From contig NC_068937.1 in NCBI RefSeq assembly GCF_016801865.2, positions 66,755,665 to 66,819,664 on the forward strand: a stretch of 64,000 nt of DNA, in the 5' to 3' direction. The notes beneath the pieces were generated by a model. That model was not told the origin of the DNA, made no database searches, and saw only the letters and a program-made list of their open reading frames with translations. Made by a program: the position numbers and the translations under genes. Each line of letters starts with the position of its first letter. The first letter of the stretch is position 1. Positions 52,476 to 63,239 of the stretch are shown here, piece by piece. The DNA is from Culex pipiens pallens. Taxonomy: Eukaryota > Arthropoda > Insecta > Diptera > Culicidae.

Positions 52476-52540
52476 TTTTACCAACGGGAGCGAATGACCC
52501 ATAGGGTTAAAGTTCCCCTAATAAAATCAACAACAACAAC
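52476..52540 (+). mobile_element. 65-bp retroposed 3' tail with 11-bp target duplication
   Basis: Flanked by AATTCTGATCT (52465-52475 and 52541-52551). Contains AAAGTTCCCCTAATAAAATC and a CAA repeat tail, the look of a severely 5'-truncated LINE or SINE 3' end. Inserted in the LINE ORF2. Confidence 0.85.
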
Positions 52541-53150
52541 AATTCTGATCTACCTGTATTACCGCCCATTACAATAGACAACGATATAATTGAAATAGTT
52601 GATAAAGTAAACAATCTTGGAATAGTTATGAACAAACACCTAACCTGGAACGATCATTTATCTTTTATTATTAGGAAGGTTTATACAACTTTACGAATTT
52701 TAAACCAACATAGAAACACTTTATCAATTGATACTAAAACAAAACTAGTAAAAACTCTTCTTTTACCTCACTTTATTTACGGTAATGTATTTTTCTCTCA
52801 TTTGTCAGCAGAAACTGAACGTCATTTAAAAGTTTGTTTCAATAGTTGTATTAGATTAATTTACAATTTACGCAGACATGACCATGTTTCTCAATATCAA
52901 TCGTCAATTCTTGGCATACCTTTACAAAAATATTTTCATATGCAGCTCCTTGTTTTTTTTTTGTTTAAACTTATTAAATTCAAAGAGCCAACTTATCTAT
53001 ATGAAGAACTTTCCTTTAGTAGATCACAACGTACACATAACATTCTAATTCCAACTCATCATACTAATTATCTGGGGAATTCATTCGTAGTCCGTGGCGC
53101 ACGCCTGTGGAACGCTTTGCCTCATCGTCTGAAAAATCTTACTTCTATTA

Positions 53151-54005
53151 CAGTCATCCCACATATTCGCAACGGTTTACAGATCGGCCAATGTTCAACA
53201 AATCATAGAAAATCGTTAATTGAACATAATGATTTGCTTTTACCTTCATGTGAAAGCTTTTCTTGCGATCTTTCAATTGATGTATAGACCGGCTGTACAT
53301 TTTTACGTTTTATAGCAAGTTTTTGAAGAAAAACATTGACCCTTGAAATCCACAAATTCGGAACACTTTTTTCTTACGATGTAAACAAACTTTTTTTTCC
53401 CTCCAGGAGTACATATTTTTTACAAAATACCAACTTTACACTCTGAAACCAATAAAACACATGCTTAGTAATGTTTTATGAATGGTCTGATAACTTTTTT
53501 GTGGAAATATCAGTTAAATTCAGGTGTTCCACAATTGTGGGAGGCACAATAACATCCCACAATCATGAAACAGGCAATTTGGAGGCAGTATTTGCTGCTC
53601 TGGATAAAATAATCTTGAAATGCAGTTTTTTGTTGAAAAAGTACTACTTTTACTAGTGGAATAGCAAGATAATGTACAAATAAAGGTCCTAAAAATAGAA
53701 GGGTCGACAAATTACCACAAATTGGGTCTCGTGGCGCAGGGGTAGCGGCTTCGGCTGCCGATCCCGATGATGCTATGAGACGCGGGTTCGATTCCCGCCT
53801 TATCCACTGAGCTTCTATCGGATGGTGAAGTAAAACGTCGGTCCCGGTTTCTCCTGTCTCGTCAGAGGCGCTGGAGCAGAAATCCCAGGTTAGAGGAAGG
53901 CCATGCCCCGGGGGGCGTAGTGCCAATAGTTTCGTTTTTTTTTTTCGACAAATTACCACAAAAGTGTTCCGAATTTGTGGGTGTTCCGAATATGTGGGAT
54001 GACTG
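53151..54005. mobile_element. mariner-like TA-MITE, second copy, carrying a SINE
   Basis: Ends CAGTCATCCCACATATTCG and the complement, flanked by TA (53149-53150 and 54006-54007). Same family as 17144-17787, about 615 bp once the SINE and its duplication are removed. Inserted near the 3' end of LINE ORF2. Confidence 0.92.
53722..53945 (+). mobile_element. tRNA-derived SINE, 224 bp, 17-bp target duplication
   Basis: Flanked by CGACAAATTACCACAAA (53705-53721 and 53946-53962). The head is tRNA-like (TCTCGTGGCGCAGGGGTAG A box, GCGGGTTCGATTCCC B box). The body contains GAAGTAAAACGTCGGTCCCG, shared with the SINE at 18797. The end is a T-rich run rather than poly(A). Confidence 0.92.
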
Positions 54006-54051
54006 TAGTGATTTCAAGCAACAGTGTAGGGAATATTTAAGGAACACTTGA

Positions 54052-54742
54052 TAGAAACAGTTTCTTGACCAGTTTATTTTCTCACCTAAATTCTTCTTGT
54101 TGAAGTCATTTTCATTTGTTTTTACACACTCAGTTTTTTATGCCGAACTTCGGCAGAATTCTGCCGAAAACAGAACAACTGAGCGCTCGGCAGAGAGTTC
54201 GGCAGAAAATTCATCTGCCGAAGTCTCGGCAAAAATAATTTTGACAGCCAGCTTTTTTGTGCCGAAAATCTCGGCATCCCTGAAACGAATTCAACCGAAA
54301 ATCTCGGCATTTATCATAATAAAACCAAATCGAGATTCTCGCAATTAATTTAAAGCTTTAAAACAATATGCATGCATGCTTTTTAATATTTATTGCTCTT
54401 TTTATGTATAATCTAATACAATCTGAACCAGAATGAATCCTATACTTCTACCAAGCACCATCGTCATGCATTTCCTTGGTAAAAGCTGCAAATGAAAGAC
54501 CCTTTAGATATTATTTTTCCTAACAGATGTTATTAAAAATGTTTACCTTTCAAGTAGAAATCCAAGCAGAAATCCTGTAGAAATTCAAGTATAAATCCCG
54601 ATTTATCCAAAGTTCCGGAACTTAGTTCAGTGAGCACTACTAATATCGAAAACAAATATGGCTACCTCAACATCTAACCGAACAGCTCGGCACTTTCTAG
54701 CAAATTTGACAGTTGAATTGCCGAACTCGGTAGTTTTATCAT
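54052..54742. other. LINE 3' flank and spacer
   Basis: After the LINE stop the sequence is AT-rich. A block at 54130-54300 has repeated CCGAA(A/C)(A/T)(C/T)TCGGCA phrases in both orientations, possibly a small foldback. No gene. Confidence 0.4.
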
Positions 54743-54755
54743 ATTCGAACTAAAT

Positions 54756-56557
54756 TTCATTTCATTTCATTTATTTGTTGTATTAATCCATGTACAGTTC
54801 GTTTGCTTATTGACATAATGTAGTGTTATGGGATACCTTTCAGCTACGATTTGATACAGTTATCAATAGATACTACTTATTCTAGGGTTGAGATTCAGCA
54901 TGTGCAGGAAAAAAAACTGCAACAATTACTTATAGGGAAGGGGATAGGGGAAGGGAAAGCTTAAAACTATATCACAGAGATGTAATTCAGCATGTTGCTG
55001 ATGGCTTGATTCCAAGCACCCCTGCAAGTTCAGACAGTGCAGACGTACTTTATCATGAGCTCCGAGAGAGCCATGAACTGTTGCTGCTTGTTACGGCAGC
55101 TGCTAAGGCGCTGGAACATGTCCCTCGCGAGGATGAGGAACTCCGACAGCGAGAACAGGTCGCCGTCGGCAGCGTCGTCCGGCGCCGGGACAGGTTCGAG
55201 GCCGGCTGCTGCGACGCTCGCGTACGTTCGCGACCATCCGGGTGGATGCGTCGAACTGCGGCTAGCTGCGGGTTTAGGCGATGAACTGGCAGGTGATGAC
55301 TTTTTCTTCTTCTCCTGCTGCTCGATGTATGATTTCCGGAAAGTACATCCCCGGAAGTTGGCGGTGTGGTTTCCGCCGCAGTTAGCGCATTTAACGCTTG
55401 GCTTGTGCTGCTCAGCATTTCCGGTATCCTTCAACGTCGCCTTCCGGGGAAGAGGGCAACCTTCGGTGAGGTGATCCTTGCCACACTTGACGCATCGTGG
55501 TGGCAGATTGCAGTTTCGGGATCCGTGGCCAAACTTCTGGCAACGGTGGCATTGTGCGGCGTCCGTTGGCCGCTTGGTGAAAAACCTCCACTTGACCAAA
55601 TAACCGAAAAGGCACTGTACCAGTCGGAGGTCCTGGATTTTAACGGTACCCTTGTCGAAGTACAGTAAGTACAACACGTGTGTACCTGTAGCAGTGGTCT
55701 TCTTCGACAGCACTTTCACCTCGCGTGGGGTGAAGTCGAGGTTCTTGAGCTCCTGCATGACCACGGAGACTTCCATCTCCGCGAGTCCTTGGAGCACTAT
55801 TTTTACCGGAGCAGTGTTCCGGTTGACGTACGTGAAGTACTTGATGCTGTTTGCCTTGAAAATTTCCAAGACTTTGTCGTACTCTGCTTGGTTCACCGCT
55901 AAAACTTGTACCGACACCTTGGTCACTTTGATGATGTATTGAATATTTGGGGGTATCAATAACTCATCGACTGTGGCTGCCAAAGTGTCGACGACGTGGA
56001 TCAACGGTGGCCTGTCTCTCACCCTAAGCAAAGCACATCTTTTTCGCAGTTTTGCCTTTCTCGTATCGTCCGCAGTGTTATTGTTCTCCTGCTGTTGTAC
56101 ACTTTTGTCGTCGTCTTCAGTATCGGACAACGTCGCGAAACCATTTGAGGTTGGAATTGAAATGATTCCCGTTTTGCTGGAGGATGGACCAGGTCCACCG
56201 GCTCCGAACTGTTGTTGAGTGAAGCCGGATGTCAACTCGGACTGCTGGGTCTTCTTTCCGGATGCTCTGGTTTTGATGGGACTACGTGGCAGAAGCGGGA
56301 TCTTTGTTTGGTCTGCCGTGGTGAGTAGAATCGATGGAGTTTTGGCTGCTGGCGAGGCGCTCTTGTGGGTGCGGTGCAAGGAGCTATTTTGGCCGCGTCC
56401 CCGAGCCGAACTCGAGCGGCCACGGCCGCGGCCCTTGTTACGCATTGCGTAGGCGCACACTCGCGGTTTATTAACGACCGTACTTCGAGGAAAACGGTGA
56501 AAAAAACGCGGAGCACAGAAACTTGTTGTTGCTAGCTAGGGTGTTACTAGCCCGATG
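54756..56557 (-). mobile_element. ORF1-only LINE (gag-only, HAL1-like) with 13-bp target duplication
   Basis: The element is bounded by exact direct repeats ATTCGAACTAAAT (54743-54755 and 56558-56570). On the minus strand it has a roughly 100-bp 5' leader, one ORF1 (55030-56460), about 270 bp of 3' sequence and a GAAAT-type repeat tail at 54756-54776. There is no ORF2 or reverse transcriptase. The structure is intact at both ends, so it retrotransposed as an ORF1-only unit, needing reverse transcriptase from elsewhere. This parallels mammalian HAL1 (half-L1) elements. Confidence 0.85.
55030..56460 (-). CDS. LINE ORF1 / Gag-like nucleic-acid-binding protein (476 aa)
   Basis: Intact frame. Residues 1-100 are basic and Ser/Gly-rich (RGRGRSSSARGRGQ), likely disordered. 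The middle, about 150-300, is the folded Gag-like region (LRVRDRPPLIHVVDT, VLQGLAEMEVSVVMQELKNL, FTPREVKVL). Three CCHC-type knuckles follow: CHRCQKFGHGSRNC, CVKCGKDHLTEGC and CANCGGNHTANFRGC, as in jockey-clade ORF1 proteins. The C-terminal 110 residues are Lys/Ser-rich then helical (FLILARDMFQRL), ending MIKYVCTV. The family role is binding element RNA in a ribonucleoprotein. Start at 56460 or at the second Met (56445). No frameshift, so the copy is young or under selection. Confidence 0.88.
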   Translation of the reverse strand: MCAYAMRNKGRGRGRSSSARGRGQNSSLHRTHKSASPAAKTPSILLTTADQTKIPLLPRSPIKTRASGKKTQQSELTSGFTQQQFGAGGPGPSSSKTGIISIPTSNGFATLSDTEDDDKSVQQQENNNTADDTRKAKLRKRCALLRVRDRPPLIHVVDTLAATVDELLIPPNIQYIIKVTKVSVQVLAVNQAEYDKVLEIFKANSIKYFTYVNRNTAPVKIVLQGLAEMEVSVVMQELKNLDFTPREVKVLSKKTTATGTHVLYLLYFDKGTVKIQDLRLVQCLFGYLVKWRFFTKRPTDAAQCHRCQKFGHGSRNCNLPPRCVKCGKDHLTEGCPLPRKATLKDTGNAEQHKPSVKCANCGGNHTANFRGCTFRKSYIEQQEKKKKSSPASSSPKPAASRSSTHPPGWSRTYASVAAAGLEPVPAPDDAADGDLFSLSEFLILARDMFQRLSSCRNKQQQFMALSELMIKYVCTV

Positions 56558-56570
56558 ATTCGAACTAAAT

Positions 56571-57340
56571 GATGTCTCTGTATACGATAAAAGGCTTGCC
56601 CTTATGTATATTTTTGAAATAAAGATTCAAATACAAATACAAAAACGCGTCATTCAGCTGATGTTACTGTAACGAGCAAGGAGCTCGATTCAAGGGATTC
56701 GCTGTTCTGGGTGATTTTCTCGCTGGGATGTGGAATTCCACAAGATCATGAGTGTGATTCCCATACCGGGATAGAGAAGTATATTTAAAGAGAAAAAGCT
56801 CGGGAGTTAGCTATCACCAATAGTTGAATGGTCAGAGTTGGATATGATCGTCATTTGGATGCGATCGTCGGTAGATACACACGAAGTTGACACGAAAGAA
56901 TTCCGAGCTCGACACTCATACAGCCTGGCGATACGACGATACACGCTCTTTCTCTTTCACTTTCTTGTTTATGCGGGTAGGTGTGCTGACACCAATCATT
57001 TGAAGACAGTCATGGGCCGGACTGTCTTCAAATGAGTGATCGAAATTCGGTAGAATCCAAACGAACGAGATTTGCGCGAATGAAAGAGTTGGTTAAAGTC
57101 AAATGACTGTCGAAGTCGAAAAAGGAGCTCTGTCAACTGTCACAAAATAAAACTTCGATTGTTCCCAAGCCCTGCTCTGTACTATAAGGAATCTGGGAGA
57201 AACCAGCAATGCTCAGACATTCTGCTGCGAACCCGAGTTGAGTTCTCTGATTTCGAAATAACGGTCATGATGAGACGGTTCGGTTGGAATCAAGTGGCCA
57301 TCAGAAAAAGTGTTTCAAACCAATGAATTCTGGGGTTCGA
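56571..57340. other. No gene recognised; possible LINE tail
   Basis: A stretch ending AATAAAGATTCAAATACAAATAC near 56620-56645 looks like a retroelement 3' tail. The rest is AT-rich without motif. Confidence 0.35.
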
Positions 57341-57420
57341 TTAGATTATACTAGATTAGCTTAGATTAGATAAGGTTAAAATAAGTTTGATAGGATTAGA
57401 TTAGATTAAATCAAGTGAGG
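57340..57420 (+). repeat. TTAGA microsatellite
   Basis: Imperfect (GATTA)n / TTAGATTAGATTAG units over about 80 bp. Confidence 0.8.
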
Positions 57421-57559
57421 GAAAATGTCAGGGAAATAAGATGATAGTAAGAATTTTAATTTGAGTGAGGAAGTCGGTAGAGTCCTGAGTAGCTCATTGG
57501 GGAAACATGAATTTAAAAAAAAAAAAAACATTTGTTATAGTTCCGAGCAGTGATTTTTT

Positions 57560-58440
57560 TTCCTTGTTTTTTTTCCGAGAGGAGAAGGGAGATGTGGGGC
57601 ACCGTAATGGTGTTTGTGGATGAGCCATAATAATCCCGCCCGCCAGTAGTCTGACAGGCGGGCTAACAGAGACAGTGCTTGGCTGATCGGAGCTTACGTG
57701 CGCACAGAGTAAGCTCGGCCCCTTTCGGTGGTTGGACTTCAAACAGAGTGGACGTTGGTAAGCGTCCATTCCTCGCCTCAACGCCCGGGGCAATTCGTAG
57801 ACGATCTGGCCAAACTCCACAAATGAGATAGAAAAATTTTCTGGTAGAATCCTGCTAGAATTTTGTTAGAATGAAATGGCAGTGAATTTTGGTAATACCC
57901 AAACATTTAAAAAATATTCAATTTTTATAAAAATAACACAAGAATCTACATCAATTTATTGCACACTCACTTTTAACTTACATATATGTCTCTTAATCTT
58001 GAATTCAACATTTTCTTCGACACATATCCTTCGAACGTCTGCGATTCCGAGTCACGAACCGAATCTGGTGCTCTTGGAGAGAAATCGGAGTCCAGGAAAG
58101 GAGCCGCCTAAGACGATTTCTAATTAGCGGCAGCTGGACTTGATGGTGCTGGCGGTGAAGCTCCCCGTGGGCCATGTAACTTTTCCTGATGGTTTTACTA
58201 AAGTTGATCAAGCCTTCCAGGTTTAGGCAATGGGAACCGCGCCTGTGGAATCGAAATCGAGGAATTAAGATAACTTACATCTAACCAATCCATCAATATT
58301 TTGCTTACCAAGTTATAGATGGCCAAACGACCAACGGAAAGGCGCCGATGCTACATTTTCTTCCGATGGTAACTTTTTGGAACAAGTTACCTGACAAGAT
58401 GGCGGTCACAATCAGAGACGCATCGAGCTCTATAGGCTCA
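57560..58440. other. Unassigned, with possible exon-like remnant
   Basis: A minus-strand block at 58005-58240 (INFSKTIRKSYMAHGELHRQ) follows an ACAG acceptor-like site and has coding-like composition, but I cannot name it. 57590-57790 has GC-rich phrases (GCCCGCCTGTCAGACTACTG on the minus strand) that look like a retroelement 3' region. Confidence 0.25.
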
Positions 58441-58599
58441 ATAAAAACTCTTTACCTGCTCTGTATGGTAGAACAGAGCTAAGCTCTGTATGCAGCGAAC
58501 AGAGCCAGCTCTGTATGGGGAAAAATAATATTGAATTGCATATATCTCAAAAATGATAAGTTTTAGAAAGTTGACAATTTCTAGAATTTTGCTGGTTCC

Positions 58600-60790
58600 C
58601 ACATAAGGTATTGGGGTCCGTCGACCTGAAACTTTAAAAAAATTGTCATAATTCCAGTTTTTGACCGATTCCGGTTCTTTTGGTCTCAAATGAAAGCTTA
58701 GGACGTCCCCTTTTCGAAACCGACATGGGAAACCGGATTTGGACACCGGTGGCCACGGGAATCGGCTACAACCGAAAAAAGACCTTTTTGAGACCCCAAC
58801 TTTGACGACCTGTATCTCCGGTAAATTTCAGCCAATCAGGATGCTCCGGGTTGCATTAGACAGGCATTTACCTGTACTTTGACCACAAATATTAATATCA
58901 GGGCCAGGTGACCTACCGGTTCCGGAAATCCGGAACATCCGAAAAGTTCATGTTTTAATGTTTTACACCTTAGGGACCCTTCCGGAATATGAGAGAAATC
59001 CTATCATCCGACATGTCAAACTTCATGAAATTGATAGATTTGTCAATGTACGGTCTTGCCGTTGTTCGCTGACCCTTACTTTACTTTGATATGACTTTGA
59101 TATTTGATATGTCGGATGATAGGAATTCTCTCATATTCCGGAAGTGTCCCCAAGAGACCACCGGTAACTGGTTCCAGAATGGCCAGAATGGGTCTGCGAA
59201 CAGCGGCATGACCGTAGATCAGGGGTGCTCAAAGTTTTTGAAGGCCGGGCCAAATTGGAAGCTCAAATGAGCTTGCGGGCCAAATTTACAAAAAAAAATG
59301 TTGTTAAAAAAATAAATTACGTTATTTTAATGTAAAAAATCTGACATTTCTGTTATTTAAAAAACAATCTTTTCAAAATAATAGGAACCACAAAATAACG
59401 AGTTTCTATCGGTATTGTTGTTTCTGGTATTTGAAAAAAAAAGTTCTTAGCTGAATGAACTTGCATCTTCAAAAAAAAAATTGTTTTTATATTTCGAAAA
59501 TTGTGGTGACATTACATGTTGAACAATTCTTCTATAAGTTAAGTGTAGCTAATGAAAAATCGTGCGAAAAAAGCGAAACAACATTCATTTATTTCATCGA
59601 AAATGCACTAAAATTCAAATGATTTTTAACAAACCCAAGCATGCTCAAATGATTTTAAATGCAAAGGAATGCATATTTAATTAATTTCAGCTGAATGCTC
59701 TTAAATTTTTTTTTAATTTTTTTTTAAATATATTTTTGCTCCTGGTTTTTCGAGTCAATTTTTTAATAATGGTGGAGGGGTGGGTTGATCGACGAAAGCT
59801 TTGTAAAATATTTGCTGCAAACTTGATCCTCCGATTTCCACATTTTGTCTGCCTGAATCAGTTGATAGTCAATCAGATTCGTTATCTAACTGTAATGAGT
59901 TCGAATCCCTAATGAAGTGCAATGTAAGATTGAGGGTGACTTGCAAATTAATAAAGAAAACTTTTTTTTTTGCATCTGTTACAGAATTCTACCAAAGGCA
60001 AACTTGAACGTCTTTTTGATATTTCTAAAAATGTTTGATGAAAGTTTTGACGACATTTACTAGTTTCACTCACATTGAAACGTGTGACATTGTTTTAATT
60101 ATAAAATATTTTGAACATATTATTTGTATCCTAAAGTGGGGATCAAAATATTGATAAATCTTGGATAAATCATAAGTTTTTTTATTAACAAAAAAATAAA
60201 AAAGATTAGCATATAAAAGCTTAAAATAAACCATAATTTTGAAAAAGTATAAAATCACTTTACAAGTGGTCAACGGGCCATTTTACATGATCATTCAAAA
60301 TGGGTATCTTTCAATTTCATGAAGTTTGATATGTCGGATGATAGGATTTCTCTCATATTCTGGAAGTGTCCCCAAGAGGCCACCGGTAACCGGTTCCAGA
60401 ATGGCCAGAATGGATCAGTGAACAACGGCATGACCGTAGATTGACATAACTATCAATTTCATGAAGTTTGATATGTCGGATGATAGGATTTCTCTCATAT
60501 TCCGGAAGTGTCCCCAAGGGGCCACCGGTAACTTGTTCCAGATTGGCCAGAATGGGTCAGTGAACAACGGCATGACCGTAGATTGACATATCTTTCAATT
60601 TCATGAAGTTTGATATATCGGATTACAGGGTTTCTCTCATATTCCGGAAGTGTCCCCAAGGAGCCACCTGTAACCGGTTCCAGATTGGCCAGAATGGGTC
60701 AGCAAACATCGGCATGACCGTAGATTTACATATCTTTCAATTCCATAAAGTTTAATATCCAACATGACAAGGTTTCATAAAAATAATCAA
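58600..60790. repeat. About 145-bp satellite with inverted section and an insertion
   Basis: Forward units with CATGAAGTTTGATATGTCGG, GGAAGTGTCCCCAAG and CAACGGCATGACCGTAGATT start near 60319, 60457, 60602 and (diverged) 60753. An inverted unit lies around 58900-59050 and another forward one at 59110-59219. The array is split by 59220-60300. The CCGGTAACCGGTTCC phrases resemble the minisatellite at 7500. Confidence 0.75.
59220..59840 (+). mobile_element. hAT-like fragment, second copy
   Basis: Begins CAGGGGTGCTCAAAG and shares most of its length with 19223-20130, without the SINE piece. Inserted in the 58600 satellite right after CCGTAGAT. No opposite terminus found. Confidence 0.65.
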
Positions 60791-60828
60791 GTTGGCCATT
60801 TTTCTGGTATCCGTTTCCATGTTAACTG

Positions 60829-62032
60829 CCCAAGTAACCATCCAGCACGAATAGAAATCATTAATCAGTTGCTTAACAGCATCTACCAGCTAATTAGTCA
60901 GTAATCAGCTAAGATAAAAACAAATCTGCACTAAATCAACTGCTCTGGTAAAAGCCGAAATAATGCTGATTACCAGCATTCACTAGCAACACTGTCCTGA
61001 TTTTTTTCGGAAAATTGGCAACGCTGCTACCATCGCAGCGAGAGTGAAAGAGAGCGAGCGAGGACAAAACAAAACTTTCGCTCACTCCAAGAGAAAACAA
61101 ATTAAAGTCATGGCGGTTGAAATCAGACTGAAAAAAATGCAACTGGAGTGTGTTTTTATATTCTGTTTTTGTAAGTATTCCACATAACTACGAGTTTTTA
61201 ACAAATAGTCAATATATTTTTATGTTTCAGGAAGCATAAAATCATGTTTATGGTGTTCAACGTGGGAGCTTTGTTAAGAAAATAATGGTCGTTTTGAGGA
61301 CCTCCAGCTTCGGGCTTTGGCAGGTACAAATTTACAACAGATGGATATTCCGGAACGGATCAAGTGATTGGACGCCAGGACGCCGCGGACATTGCAGGCT
61401 GGTTTTTCCCTTCAATTTGTGTGTGGTGTTGAAATAAGATCAATTAATAAATGTATTTGAGCATTATTTTTGTTTTCATGTGTTTTTTCTCTTAAATATA
61501 ATGATAGACGTATCCGATAACTTCGAGCGGACGAAATTCACCGAAAGGTTACATTTAGACTTTATCTCATACGCAACAGAACTAGGAGATGTTCAATCAC
61601 TTGAACGAAACATTTCCCAATTAGGCGTGAAGACAAAGGCTCAGGAACCACAACAAATCATCGTCGACAACCACTTCAACATCTGGCATCGCATCCTGAA
61701 CTCCGCAAATTCAATCAAAAAAATCAACTTCCCCAGCCAATCAGCTGAGTCGGTAACGTAGAAGTGTGTAAACAAACCGAAAATAGAACTGAGAGAAGGA
61801 GAGTGAGCAACACTTTTGCTTCTCTCATTTTTTGACGTTTTGTGCAGGGTTGGATCAACAACAGTCGAGGCCAGCTGGAAATCAGAAATATAAAGTCCAA
61901 AACTGGTTGCTTATCAGCTGTAAATGCGCATTTAATGCAGATGTTAAAACAACTTAGCTGTAACCAACAGCTGTACAAGCGCATTTGTAGTGCTGCAATC
62001 TGACTTGTTTTAGTGCTATTTGGTTACTTGGG
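60829..62032. mobile_element. TIR element with CCCAAGTAACCA ends, 1.2 kb
   Basis: CCCAAGTAACCA (60829-60840) is perfectly inverted as TGGTTACTTGGG (62021-62032), with diverged subterminal sequence. The interior has coding-like islands. The TSD is not clear. A non-autonomous DNA element is the simplest reading. Confidence 0.6.
61480..61761 (+). CDS. Unidentified 93-residue frame inside the TIR element
   Basis: Reads IDVSDNFERTKFTERLHLDF then ISYATELGDVQSLERNISQL, with plausible helical protein composition. It could be an acquired exon or a fragment of an element protein. No family recognised and no partner frame nearby. Confidence 0.3.
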   Translation: MFFLLNIMIDVSDNFERTKFTERLHLDFISYATELGDVQSLERNISQLGVKTKAQEPQQIIVDNHFNIWHRILNSANSIKKINFPSQSAESVT

Positions 62033-62499
62033 TGGCCATTTGGCCAATAAGCATCCAAAGTGGTTCTGGAAGGCGCCTTCTGTTTTTGTAGTATGTTTTT
62101 TGTATCAATAAAAAAAATATAATTTAAAATGGTGAAAGCTTTTATATTTTCTTCAAACAATGATTTCGAATCATTTTCATGAAACTGCCATACAGCAACC
62201 ACCGGTAAGGTTGCCGGGTAGTAAATTGCTAACCCAATTTAGCAACGACCAGTGTGGGACCGGATGACTAAACTAAAATAGAAGCGTTACGGGTTAATAA
62301 AATAGCAACAATTTCCGCAACGCACCGGTAATGATGCTCTTACGGATGGTATTATTTAAATTAATTTATATTTATTATATTTCTTAAATCGAAGCGGCTA
62401 AGCCTTCATCACCAAATACACCGGCCCCAATCGAATTCGGCTCAAGCAAATCGATTTCCCCGATCGGACAACCTCCAGCTCATTCCAATTAATCGCGCC

Positions 62500-62870
62500 C
62501 ACTTAATCCGCGACAGTGACAATATCAACAACTGCCTTCGTTTCCAGCAGCAGCACCGGTCCAGTCGACAGCGGAACACCAACCTTTTCCGCTTCTTGCT
62601 CTTCAGCGGCAGCAGCCGCAGCGGCCATCGCCCAGCAACTGCAGTCCAAGATCAACAACAACTTTCTTGCGAATTGGGGAGGCGCACGAATACTCGCTGT
62701 TTAACGATTCGAGTGGTGGGGCTGGAGCCGACGGAAGTGGCGCCGGAAATCATTACGGTGGTCTCTATGTCACCACCATAAGTCACGGTGTGGTTGGTTT
62801 AGGGCATCACGGGTCGTCCACCATCAGGCGTTGGAGGCGGGGACGGAGGAGGTAGGGATCGAGGAAATGG
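62500..62870 (+). pseudogene. Ala/Gln/Ser-rich coding remnant
   Basis: Reads SASCSSAAAAAAAIAQQLQS then KINNNFLA in one frame and EYSLFNDSSGGAGADGSGAG then NHYGGLYVTTISHGVVGLGH in the next. Poly-Ala/Gln/Gly patterns are usual in insect regulatory proteins. One frameshift separates the parts. The gene is not identified. Confidence 0.45.
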
Positions 62871-62989
62871 AACCGGCGGATCAAATGGTGTCGCCTAAGC
62901 GTTTGTGCTCGATAACGACCGCTGCAGGTTGGGTGAGATAGAGGTTATGCAGGTTCACGCAGTTTAACGTTTATTTTTTTGTCTTTGCT

Positions 62990-63235
62990 CAGGTACGAAT
63001 GCCTTGGAAGCACAGCCGACGCCTGTACAAGCACCGGCGGTCAACAAGCTGGCCGCGGGTGAAAAACGTACGACACCTCACTTCAGCTGGCGCTGAGTTG
63101 ACCTGGTGTTCGCAGAATCTCCGTTACGGCATGAGATGCCCAGAAATCGTTCCGTGTTTGGAAGGGGATTGGATGACTTGGCGGGACCGAGGGCGAGGAC
63201 TTATGCGCTTCACGTTGGCCTGACCAGTTCAGACG
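62990..63235 (+). pseudogene. Coding-like remnant after a possible intron
   Basis: Follows a CTCAG acceptor-like site and reads TNALEAQPTPVQAPAVNKLA then AGEKRTTPHF in one frame, then a stop. Possibly the next exon of the Ala/Gln-rich gene at 62500. Not identified. Confidence 0.35.
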
Positions 63236-63239
63236 TTTG

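Larger units (their letters stand above)
51814..54051 (+). pseudogene. Non-LTR retrotransposon ORF2 (reverse transcriptase) remnant
   Basis: The frame from 51814 gives PISILPTLSKACENLL, FQSGFREHHSTSSTVI, the catalytic-region motif VLIDFTKAFDLIDHN, GVPQGSVGGPL and FADDTQVYL (the YADD-type box as FADD). These are reverse-transcriptase motifs of CR1/jockey-like LINEs. The thumb and C-terminus follow in frame at 52628-53150 and finish at a stop at 54049-54051 (FKQQCREYLRNT) after removing the MITE. The endonuclease and 5' half are missing, as in 5'-truncated copies. Two insertions break it (52476-52540 and 53151-54005). Confidence 0.9.

Noticed and set aside
58438..58746. 102-residue minus-strand frame
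   Set aside because: Overlaps the CCGGT-type dispersed repeat and a CAGAGCTAAGCTCTG hairpin; not protein-like.
60936..61142. Gene with an intron (GTAAGT near 61174, TTTCAG near 61230) inside the CCCAAGTAACC element
   Set aside because: The splice signals look good but joining them creates an immediate stop. No coding continuity.
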